Of a DNA stretch of 64,000 bases, positions 9,825 to 19,756 are shown piece by piece. Each line of letters starts with the position of its first letter. Within the stretch, counting starts at the first letter, position 1. Both the position numbers and the translations under genes were made by a program. This DNA comes from Prinsepia uniflora (taxonomy: Eukaryota > Streptophyta > Magnoliopsida > Rosales > Rosaceae). Under the pieces are notes generated by a model, which saw only the letters and a list, made by a program, of their open reading frames with translations, was not told the DNA's origin and did no database searches. The stretch is taken from contig CM064871.1 in NCBI GenBank assembly GCA_032719365.1, forward strand, positions 64,926,416 to 64,990,415, written 5' to 3'.

Positions 9825-12571
9825 CTACCGGCCGTCGCCACCCAGCTCGGTCGTTTCTTCATCTTCGGCATGCGGACTGCCTATCTTCTCGGCCTCAGCT
9901 TGGTCGGCCTCATCGGACTCCAGATCCTCCTCTTCATCGGGCAGAGGATTCCCGTCATCATCCAGGTAATCCTCAACCCTCGGCGGGGACTTAAGCCAGG
10001 GGAAGGCAATGGAGACCCCCGGGTTAGACAGCAACAACTTCTTGTAGAAGCCATCCTCCAAGGCAGCCCCGAACTTCATGAAGGTCTTCTCACATTCCTG
10101 AGAAGCCTTATATTCCTCTATCCCCACCTTCTTGGCCGAGATCAACTGCTCGGCTAGTCTCGCATTGGCCGACTCCTGCTCAGCCAACCTTGCCCTGGAT
10201 TCTTCCAACTCGGCTTGGACCCGCCTCGCCTCTTCGGCCCTCGCAGCTGCTTCCACCTCCAGGGCCTTTACCTTCAGCTCAAGCTCCGCCTTGGCCTCGA
10301 GCGCCTGGTTGAACAGTCTTTGATTGCCGGCCAAGGCGTGCTCCTCCCTTCCACTTCCCGTTTCATATCCAAGGCTTGCTGCCTGAGGTTGCTGGCATGG
10401 CGAAAGGTCGAGAACACTTCTCCAAGAAACTGCACAAATCACAGGCCGCATTAGTCCCAAAAACAAAAATAATAACAACAAAAAAGTGAAACAGAAACTT
10501 ACATGAGAGCCAAGCCGCATGGTCTTGTCACAACGGTCGGCAAAGTCCCTCGGCTGAACTTCGGCTATTTCACCCAACTCATATTGGGACCCCCGGACCA
10601 CCGTGTTCATAAAGTCCAGCTGCGAGGGGTGGAAGGCCGTGCTCAGATGCCGCCAGCTGTCATCCATCTCAGTCGTCCTGATCAAGTCCGGCTCCCCTTC
10701 CGCATTGACGAAATATGACTTGATCGACGAGTCTAGCGTCGGCCTTTTCAGCTTCTTCGGCACCTGTCGGCCATCCAACAGGGAGGTCTGCGACGGCACG
10801 ACCATGTTCCTCACCTGTTCTAGGGTCTCCACCTCGGCCTGCCTCTTCTGCCGCTTTTTCTCGGCCGACTCCTCGTCATCCCTGTTTTCCTTCCTCTCGG
10901 CCAGCTTTTTTTTCTTCTTTAGTCGAGCCTCGGCCACGAACTTTCTCCTCTGCTCGGCCGCATCATCAATTTCGATGACGACCGGAGAACTGCCGAGCGT
11001 CGCCTTCCTCTTCTCACCAGCCGACGCAGGGGGACTTGAGAATAAGGGCTCAAGGGGCTCCAGCGTCGCTTCATCCACATCCGTTGCCGGCTGTTCCCCG
11101 GCTTGACTGGACCCCCCGGCTATCCGTAGCCTCGGTTTCACTCGGGCCGTAGACTTCGTCTTCAGTGGCTACCTGAAGTCCACTCTGGATGACGCCCCAG
11201 CTTTCTGAGCTTCAGCCTTCGCATCCTCGGCCTGCTTCATTATCTCTTGAATCTTAGCCATTCGATTCGAGCACTGGGTGGCTGCAGCAAGCACGTAGTC
11301 CGGAGGAGCTGCACAAAAAAAAATAAGAACAAAAATCGGTCACTTATCCAGGCCAGCCAACACTTTCACACGGCATGGTGAGTCGACACTTACGAAGTTC
11401 CGATATCAGGCCGACCTTCAGCAAATTCTGGGGAAGTCGCAAGAAATCCCTACTCCTTTCTGTTCGGTCAAGCCTCTCGAACAGTTCCACACAGTCAGTT
11501 TTTTCCTGGTCGGTCACGCTAGGACACTTGAACACCTCTGCAAAAACAAAGACACATTAGCCACGGCCTACAAAAAAAGACAAACAACAATCCCTAGCCG
11601 ACCTCCAAACCTAACACTAGTCACACCTTTTGACTGATAATTCCTCGGAATTCTCCTATCTTGGTCGGTTAGGTAGGACCCCTCCCAGTCTCCACAAACC
11701 AACACAAAACGATGTTTCCATGCCTTTTGCGATGTGGGCATGTCCCATATGAACGGCCCCCGGGTTTCCCTATCTCGAGCCTCCACATAAATCCACCCCG
11801 TTTTATCCCTTCTAAACTGGTAGAGGTAATTTATGTGCCCCCAGGACGGCTCTCCTTTCCCGGCCAGCTTGAAGGCCGTGTACACACCTGTCAGGGCAAT
11901 CCAGGTGTTGGGGTTAATTTGACCGATGGCCACCCCAACCTGGGCAACCATCCTTTGCACCCAAGGATGGAGGGGCAGGATGACACCATGCGTAAAGACG
12001 TCCGGATGGAAGGTCGTCCACGGCTCCGGAGGATCACTCGGCATGTCGCTATCCCCAATCAGCCGCATCACAACTGAATCGGGCACGTGAAACGCCTCTC
12101 GGTATGCCTGAATATCATCCCATTTGATCGTACTCAGCTGACGATCAATGTGATAGACGGATGTCGCAACGGTCACCTGCTTCATTGCATTATCCACATC
12201 AATCTCAATCAACATCGGCCTGGATGTCGCATCTTGATCGCTTGTCCCCACAGCTTCCTTTTCACTCGACCGGCCTGATACAAGGGGAATGCCTTCAAAA
12301 ACATCGGTCTGCCCCACCGAATCTACATCAACGATCAACCGTTCGGCCTCACCAATGGCCGAAACAGCCTCGTCTGGAATCTGGGCAAAAGCTTTTTCAA
12401 GCTCCTCCTCCAGATCCTTATCTTCCTCGGCCTGCGACCTCAGATTCACCTCTGGCCGAGATGTCCCTGAAGTTTAAGCCGATCCACTCGTCTTCAACCG
12501 TGTGTCAGAAGCGGCCGAAGCCGTTGAATCATCCTCGAAGGCATTTCCAGACCGGGCGTCCGTGCCTTGAG

Positions 12572-15500
12572 TGTCAGGACCCACCCCGGTTTCACCCCGA
12601 AACCCGAGGTAAATCCCGCTCCCGTCTGACTCCCCAACACAACACCTAAGGAACACTTACTCGAACCCAGTCAAACGCAGGAGTAATTACGTAATATCCC
12701 AAAAAATCCTTATCGTTTACAGAGCATAGCACTACATTACAAGGAAAATAAAAACTGAGAAAGTACACGCACACAGAAGCCTTTAAACTCTTCTAGGATC
12801 CCTCACGTCACTTCTATGCCTCAGACTCTGCCTCGACGTCAAGACCCCGCGCTAGCTCCACAACCTGGAGGGCAATTTAAAGCAGAAAATGTGAGTGGAC
12901 CAGAAGGTACAAAAGTTCAAAAACCATTTTATAAGAAAACCGAGTTAAACCCTCCGTTTTGAAAACACATGCATAACCAGCAGTTATAAACACCTTTATA
13001 AAAGAATCATTCTTAAACATCATAAGAAACAGAAACACTATAAAATATCATAAGAAACCATAACATGAGTATCAGAAACCGTATCAAAACCATAAACACC
13101 AAATCATCATTTTCCCGATCAAACCTGCTGGACCTATCCGAGTCTTTAAACTCCCGAGTCTTTAAACTCAATCCAGGCCTTAATAATATCCGAGTCTTTA
13201 AACTCCCGAGTCTTTAAACTCAAGGCCTACGGGGGAAACTCAATATATATCCGAGTCTTTAAACTCCCGAGTCTTTAAACTCAATCCGGGTCTTTAAACC
13301 CAATCCGGCCGGTCCCCCGTCACATATATCCGGGTCTTTAAACCCAATATCCAGATCCAGCAAATCCAATCCCAAAACCATTTGAAAACCATTTACCAAA
13401 TCCTCATCCAAACCCGAATCCGAAATCACTGGTCCGAAGCCCTTCCGGCATCCAGAACCGTCATTCCGAACCCAAATCCGGAGTCCACTTTCCAATCTTA
13501 AAACCAAATTCCGATTAGTGAAATCCGATTCTAAAATCGAAAACTTTGATCATCGCAATCATGTTCCCAAAATCCACTTATAACCATTGAAAACCACTTA
13601 TCAATTGCAAATCCCAAAATCATTGCATCCATTCCAGAAACAAACCACTTTTTCGTAAAACGTGCTAAAAACCACTTTCCTCGAAAACCGTGCAATTATG
13701 TAAAATCAACCAAAACATATTCAATAAACATAGAATCATAATCAAAATCATAAAACCATTATAGAAAACAGTTATGCATGCTCGAGTTTAAAGAAGAGGT
13801 CCACTCACAGTACTGAGCCCTACTCGCGTCCCGAACGTCCAGCCCGTTCCTCGGCTTCCTCGGGAAATCCCGATCCTGTCAAACACCGTCAAATTACGTC
13901 ACTAATACATCTACCAACACTCTCCTAGATTTCCCCAAAAATCCCCGAACCGACGACCTAGAACCCCGGGACCCTAAACCTTCACCCTCGCGGAACTAAA
14001 CTCAAACGACTTCCGATTAACCCGAAACCAACTCCATTAAACTCAACACAACTCCTAGACCAAAAGTCAAGTTGACCGTTTTCCCATCCGCCGCCGCACG
14101 CGCCCCCACGCGCCGCCCAAAGTGGCTGCACGTGGCCCTCACGCGCTGCTACAGTACCACCTCCTTCCTCGATCAAACCGGGTTCAGTACAGTGGTCTGC
14201 ACTTAGACCGGCGTACCTGGTTCTTCCTCCTCCGTCCACCAAAACGGTTCCTTTCTTCACCAGCAGCATCGTCCAGGCCAACCCTATCGGTTCCCCAACT
14301 CCATTCACCTCGACACTGTCCCAATCCCCTCAACTGAACTCAAAACCAGACAGCCCGTCGACCCCTGTTTCACGACTCCTCCACTCCGGCCACCTCCCGT
14401 CACGGTGGTGACACCAGACTCTCCCCTGGACTTCTCTAAGCCTAACCCAGCCAACCAGAACCATCGACTCACTCCCCAGCTGCACAACTTGCCGTTCGAA
14501 CCTCACGGCTAAAACAGAGCACACAAGTGCACTCCGTCGTGCCGGCCGCCACCGTGCACCACCCATCACGGCAGCACACTCAACCGGTTCCTAGGACCCT
14601 CAGGAGTCTCACCCTAACCTCCAACTCCCTCGACTCTAGCCCTAGACTCACGACTTTCAAATTAAAGTTTCACGGCAAAACAGAACAAAGAAGTCTTACT
14701 CTTCGATTGCAGCTCCGCCGTGCTCACTGCCGCCTACCACGGTGGTCGTTGGACGCCCTGCAACCTCCTCAGCCTCGCCTTGTCTTGATTTGAACCGCCT
14801 CACGGTGTAGCCACCACTAAACGTTCACGGCCTCCCTGTTTCCCCCAATTCTTCTCCTCACCTCCGCCGTGTCGCCGTGCACAATTGCACCTCAATTTTA
14901 CGGCCACCAGCTCCGCCTTGCCTCACTAACACACTCACAATTCCCTAACCACTCACCTTTGCACTCAGATCGATCAACTGATCCAAAACTCTCACCCTCT
15001 GTTCTCTGTATTTCGAAGGACTGCACGGTTGCACCCCAATTATTTGGGACCGTGAACACACAGGATTCCACCAGAATCCTCCAGTCCTTCAACACGTGTC
15101 ACCATCCCTTCCAACTACATCCCATCTGTTTAAATCCCAGCCATCCATTCTTTTATCTCTGCACAAATCCCCATAAACCCAAAAAGACTAAAATACCCTT
15201 CTGTTTAACACATTTTTACGGTTTTACCGAAACTTCCTAGACCCGTAACTCTCGCCTCGTAAGTCCAATGAACACGTGCCGCCTGTCATCGAACTCAGGA
15301 CGACAAGAACTATCTAACCCTCCTAGGTCAACCTACCAAAACTCGATTATACGAAAAGTCAACTATTCCCCCTACTTTACCCAAATTACGGTTAAGCCCT
15401 CAACCTTCCGAACATCACAACTTCCTCCTCGGATGTCGGAATCGGGCGTGCCACCTGCCTACGGATTCGTGACGTCCTCAACTACGTCCTGGTCACTGGT

Positions 15501-15669
15501 CAACTCCCATTTGACCACCCGAAATAAAAGTCAACATTTCTGCCCAACCCAGGGGCAAAATCGTCATTCTAAGTTCCCGGACCCCTCGGGACCACCTAAC
15601 CCTTGATTAACCTTACTAATCACACCTTAATCACTCTACTAATCCCAATTCTCGGGACGGGTTGTTACA
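12572..15669 (-). mobile_element. Solo LTR of a related chromovirus family (subfamily D)
   Basis: 3098 bp, minus orientation: the plus strand starts TGTCAGGACC and ends GGGTTGTTACA. Perfect TTGAG duplications lie at 12567-12571 and 15670-15674. The ends and inner blocks are related to the subfamily A LTR but clearly diverged. It contains an array of 14-bp palindromic units (13140-13345). It splits the antisense gene after codon 7. Confidence 0.95.
13140..13345 (-). repeat. Array of eight 14-bp palindromic units in the subfamily D LTR
   Basis: Six copies of GAGTCTTTAAACTC and two of GGGTCTTTAAACCC, some separated by only 2 bp (CC), others by 20-45 bp. In the variant units both arms change together (GAGT/ACTC to GGGT/ACCC). 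A second D-type LTR has five units at about 47107-47331. Confidence 0.85.
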
Positions 15670-15690
15670 TTGAGAATCTTCAGACACCAT

Positions 15691-16151
15691 CTACAAATAT
15701 ATAAAAAACCTTCCTAAGAATGGGAAACAACGCGACTCTCCTTACTGGCCGACCTATCGGATCTAGAAACCACGGGACAAACATGCATATGTGTTCATCC
15801 CATGTTCTTGCAAAAGACAAACTTTGAATCCAAAATCACAAGGTCAAAGGTTTACGTACCGTGTTTTGCTTGGAAGTCGCCGTAAGCACCGCCGTGAAGC
15901 TTGTTCGGAAATCGCCTTGCCTCGCCGGAAATCGCCTTTGTACTTCTCTAACGAACACTCAAATTCACTTGGACGCACAAAGTAAAAAGTGAACTTGGCT
16001 CCACTCCTTTTATACTAGCCAATTCTAACCATGGTTAAAAAAACTAGCCGTTATTACCATGGTCGGCCAGCCCAACCGTCACCTCGACCTCGATCAGCGG
16101 AAGGGTCACCTCGATTTGCACGCGCATTTAAACCGCACTACAAGGTGATGT
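15691..16151 (-). promoter_or_regulatory. 5' UTR and promoter region of the Tat antisense gene
   Basis: Upstream of the antisense ATG (15690) there is about 300 bp of leader. On the minus strand a clear TATA box, TATAAAAG, lies at 16015-16008 inside AGTATAAAAGG. The predicted start is near 15980. The 110-bp tandem repeat begins at 16152, about 137 bp upstream of the box. The promoter is internal to the element and independent of the LTR. Confidence 0.65.
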
Positions 16152-16985
16152 AAGGTCCTGCGCCAGCTGACCGACCAAGGTGACATCCTTCACCTTGGCA
16201 CCAAGTGACATGTGATCGGCCTTCAGGGTACCCCCTAGGCCGATCGGTCACCTCATCGTGCAAGGTCCTGCGCAAGCTGACCGACCAAGGTGACATCCTT
16301 CACCTTGGCACCAAGTGACATGTGATCGGCCTTCACAGTACCCACTAGGCCGATCGGTCACCTCATCGTGCAAGGTCCTGCGCCAGCTGACCGACCAAGG
16401 TGACATCCTTCACCTTGGTACCAAGTGACATGTGATCGGCCTTCACAGTACCCACTAGGCCGATCGGTCACCTCATCGTGCAAGGTCCTACGCCAGCTGA
16501 CCGACCAAGGTGACATCCTTCACCTTGGCACCAAGTGACATGTGATCGGCCTTCAGGGTACCCCCTAGGCCGATCGGTCACCTCATCGTGCAAGGTCCTG
16601 CGCAAGCTGACCGACCAAGGTGACATCCTTCACCTTGGCACCAAGTGACATGTGATCGGCCTTCAGGGTACTCCCTAGGCCGATCGGTCACCTCATCGTG
16701 CAAGGTCCTGCGCAAGCTGACCGACCAAGGTGACATCCTTCACCTTGGCACCAAGTGACATGTGATCGGCCTTCAGGGTACCCCCTAGGCCGATCGGTCA
16801 CCTCATCGTGCAAGGTCCTGCGCAAGCTGACCGACCAAGGTGACATCCTTCACCTTGGCACCAAGTGACATGTGATCGGCCTTCAGGGTACCCCCTAGGC
16901 CGATCGGTCACCTCATCGTGTAAGGTCCTGCGCAGGCTAGGCGATCAAGGTGGTCGGCCTGCAGGGCACCCCTAGGCCGATCGGC
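16152..16985. repeat. 110-bp tandem repeat, seven full units plus a diverged partial
   Basis: Units start at 16152, 16262, 16372, 16482, 16592, 16702 and 16812; a diverged, shortened eighth starts at 16922. Each unit holds two inverted repeats: CCAAGGTG/CACCTTGG (8-nt loop) and GATCGGCCT/AGGCCGATC (about 13-nt loop). Differences between units fall mostly outside the stems, for example in the loop around the AGGGTACC/ACAGTACC site. Satellite seeds in the 3' regions of Tat-type elements are known. Here the repeat sits directly upstream of the antisense promoter. Confidence 0.95.
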
Positions 16986-17144
16986 CACCCACTTACACCC
17001 GTCCAACGCCAGTTTTAAACTCCCATCCTTCGGTTTTTCTCCTCTATCAAGGGCTTGGGGGACTGGGGACTAGCATACTACGCACCAGAACAGGCCGACA
17101 AGCATAATACAAGCCCTCAACCGAGGCAATCCACCTCAGTCAAC

Positions 17145-17159
17145 GACTTGGGGGACTTC
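17145..17159 (+). other. Polypurine tract of the Tat element
   Basis: ACTTGGGGGACTTC directly precedes the 3' LTR at 17160. This G-rich stretch is where plus-strand priming is expected. A similar stretch (CTTGGGGGACTGGGGAC) lies about 90 bp upstream at 17053-17070. Confidence 0.7.
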
Positions 17160-17649
17160 TGTTCGTACCTAAACTGGTCGGCCTGGTCAAAATCCCGAAC
17201 CAATCTGACCTGCTCCTGCTCCACCAGCCCCAGGCAAGTCTCAGATTACGCTAACAAAGCCAAGAACGACATAGGAAGACCAAACCTGGTCGGCAAGGCT
17301 TACTGACAAGTCATAAATGCTATCCGGGACCACCACAGGACACCTGTCAAACTCCTAGAGGTAGCAACATTTATCCCACATTGACAAACACCAACAAACA
17401 CATTCAATGCTACTATAAATACAAGGGCATCCCCCTCCAAAAGGTAATGACAATCTTGCCCTCACGCTGTCTAAATTACAACAGTACCCTTCTACCTAAC
17501 TGACTTAGGCATCGGAGACTGTTCGGCCGGCATCACACCGGTGTCCCTTTGCATTTACCCTCTTCCTGTGCAGGCCACAATATTTCGGAGGGGATCGCGA
17601 AGGAAGCTCAGCGAAGCAGGAGTAGGTTGATCCATTTCTTGCATCAACA
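17160..17649 (+). repeat. 3' LTR of the Tat element
   Basis: 490 bp, identical to 200-689 except for two substitutions. It is followed by TGATG (17650-17654). Confidence 0.97.
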
Positions 17650-17654
17650 TGATG

Positions 17655-19305
17655 CATTATATATTCTCATTCACTTCCAATGCGATTAGTGACAACCGCC
17701 AAAATATGTCGATATAATTATTATGTGATGCGGATAACTACCTCTGTTAATAACTATATTAAATATATACTAATTACACTACAAGTTAGATACATTTTTT
17801 AAAAAGGCATAAAAATGTTAGAAGATGAGAGAGTGGTAGCTAAGTTGGTACCATATAGGTAGCCATATATGGGGCGGGTCGGTGATACTTTGACGTCCCA
17901 CAACCAGCCATGAAAGTGCAAGACCCAGGAAAGGTCGACCCCTGTGGAACCCTATGAAAAAGCTAATTTGCTATATATTCATCACTTTAAAACTTTTAAA
18001 AGTTATGCTTGAAAATAAAACAAAAACGAACATGTATATACAGTGTACATGATGCAGTCCCATGAGTGGTGGTCATATATATATATATATATATATATGA
18101 AGTGAAGCTATCTAGTATTACTATTCAAAAAGAAAACTTGCCTCCTCGATCTTCCTCCACCACCCATTACGATGTCTTAATTTTGTCATTTTTCATCTTA
18201 ATTTGATTCAAACTTGAAAGTGAAATTAGCCTTCATTTTTCCTTGTCCTGCCTGCAGCCTCGACTTTCATGTTTTGACGTTTAATTAGCTATATATATAT
18301 ATATATATATATATGTACGTAGGTACGTAGCTAGGTTGCTGGTGCGTGAGTTGTAATTATATATATAGCGAGTTTTATGTCATTAATTAATTAATTAATT
18401 AGGGGGAGGAGATAGATATATAAGACATTGTCAATTCTTCATCTTTGACAATGTTCACGCGGTATTATCTTTGACAAATCCCATTTGGTCCCATATGATA
18501 ATGATTATGATTATAATTATGGAATGTTAATTAATTTGAGGAAAGATTATGGGATGCTTAAAGTATAACATATATGCATGTTCCATATAATATAACATTT
18601 TATCATGTTCATACATTTGCTATACATGCATTAATGCCATTCTTTATACATATTAATGACTTGAAAGATAGAAATGTGGAGATCTATTCTTTTGAGTTTA
18701 TCCTGCCAATTATTTTTTTTCAAACTGAGTTATATATATGTTCATATATAAATAGGCCATGCATTGGAGCATTGACGTACATCACACTCTATAGTAAGAA
18801 CTGCCTAACTGATTTGAAAAGGATGATCATAGTTAATATATATGTATATATATATATGTAGTGTTGTAGTAGAAAAGTCTTTTTGATTCCTACAAACAAT
18901 AAACTAAACAATCGAGATTAAGATTGAAGCCCCAAGTGGGTTGTTCAATCAAGAACGCGATGATGCTTAAGTTATCGTTGAGAGAGAAATCCGACAAAGC
19001 TTTGGAAGCGAAAAATGAGCTAACTTAAAAGTGAGGTGAGGATCTCCATCTATTTATAGTGGAGGCTTATGTGTCATTTAACGTTCTGATTGGTCAAAGA
19101 TTTTTTTAATTATGAAATAATTTTTAAGGAGAATATTATTTATTATTTGGCGATGGTTCGATTAAACAATATATTTAGCGGGTAAATAAGTTATTCAATG
19201 TATGAACACATGTGTATGCCGTCAATGTTATTATCAAAGGTAATTTAGACATTATATAAATTATGAACCACGTACATGGCAGCTTCACAATTTTCGGGTG
19301 ATTCA
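17655..19305. other. AT-rich intergenic DNA with AT microsatellites
   Basis: No gene is supported. There are AT repeats at about 18075-18098 and 18290-18314 and an ATTA repeat near 18380-18400. Around 18870-19080 the minus strand shows a TATA-like CTATAAATAG (about 19049-19060), which could be the promoter end of an old element, but nothing coding follows it. Confidence 0.5.
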
Positions 19306-19309
19306 AATA

Positions 19310-19453
19310 GCCACTTAGTGTTATGACTTAGTGGTATTTCTCTCAACACGTTATGTCGGATGTTTCTAATTTGATTCCCGTAAATGGTGTAGTTGATATC
19401 TAATATTTATATTGTAATTCTCCCTTCCCTAATATTATTGTATAAAAAAAACA
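19310..19453 (+). mobile_element. Candidate SINE fragment
   Basis: A segment with an A-box-like TTAGTGGTATTTC (about 19328-19340), a weak B-box-like GATTCCCG about 35 bp further on, and an A-rich tail near 19444-19453. This is the layout of a tRNA-derived plant SINE. I could not find target duplications, so the call is tentative. Confidence 0.35.
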
Positions 19454-19620
19454 AGAGAGACCAAATTGATAGCACGTTGGATGCTCAAAATTTGATGAAC
19501 TTAGTAATTTTTGAAACTCAATGTAACTTAAAGTTAAGAGGAGTCGATATTTAGAGGGAATACTATAGCATCAAAAAGAAAATTTCTCCAATATAACCCT
19601 ACATACCATTTTGTAGAAGT
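19454..19620. other. Short AT-rich spacer
   Basis: No feature seen between the SINE candidate and the CACTA-like end. Confidence 0.4.
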
Positions 19621-19756
19621 GAGGATGGACATTGTAAGAAAAGCAGACTTGCCCAGCGAAACATAGTCGTCGAACAAAGGCTAACCTTCGTCGAGTAAAT
19701 ACGGTCAACATTTGTCGGGTAAAATCTCATCAGGCAACCTGTTATTTCTTGTAGTG
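19621..19756 (-). mobile_element. Candidate terminal fragment of a CACTA transposon
   Basis: The segment ends ATTTCTTGTAGTG; its reverse complement CACTACAAGAAAT is the usual start of plant CACTA elements. Subterminal GTCGRGTAAA-type repeats precede it (19668-19725). The opposite end was not found, so this is a truncated copy or its partner has diverged. Confidence 0.5.

Larger units (their letters stand above)
9825..15690 (-). pseudogene. Antisense gene of the Tat element, multi-exon, interrupted by a solo LTR
   Basis: A minus-strand gene resembling the plant-specific proteins of unknown function that Tat-type elements often carry antisense. ATG is at 15690-15688. After 7 codons (15690-15670) a solo LTR intervenes, and the frame resumes exactly in register at 12566. 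Exons I infer: 12566-11627, 11537-11394, 11308-10503, 10429-9825. The introns (11626-11538, 11393-11309, 10502-10430; 73-89 bp) all have GT..AG ends and join the reading frame sensibly. The middle exon is lysine/arginine-rich with a putative nuclear signal (about nt 10905-10925). The last exon encodes an alanine/glutamate-rich coiled coil and an acidic tail, ending TAG at 9827-9825. Lesions: TAA 12476-12474, TAG 11171-11169, a likely 1-nt deletion near 10344-10350, and the LTR insertion. Its function is unknown; the pieces look like the putative gypsy-type/transposase-28-like proteins, which I cannot confirm without a search. Confidence 0.8.
200..17649 (+). mobile_element. Complete Ty3/gypsy Tat-lineage LTR retrotransposon carrying two solo LTRs
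   Basis: The element runs from TG at 200 to CA at 17649 and is flanked by perfect 5-bp duplications TGATG (195-199 and 17650-17654). The LTRs are 490 bp each. A primer binding site follows the 5' LTR, and a purine-rich tract (GGGGGAC) precedes the 3' LTR. The gene order gag, protease, RT, RNase H, second plant-type RNase H, integrase, and then a long 3' region with an antisense gene, is typical of the Tat lineage. Two solo LTRs (6992-9779 and 12572-15669) account for about 5.9 kb, so the element itself is about 11.5 kb. Gag-pol and the antisense gene are both broken, although the LTRs differ at only 2 of 490 sites. Confidence 0.95.

Noticed and set aside
12474..12656. Separate small gene on the minus strand
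   Set aside because: It reads across the solo LTR boundary at 12572. The part inside the Tat element belongs to the antisense gene's first exon.
16152..16985. CRISPR-like array
   Set aside because: Units are directly adjacent 110-bp copies without unique spacers, inside a plant retrotransposon.
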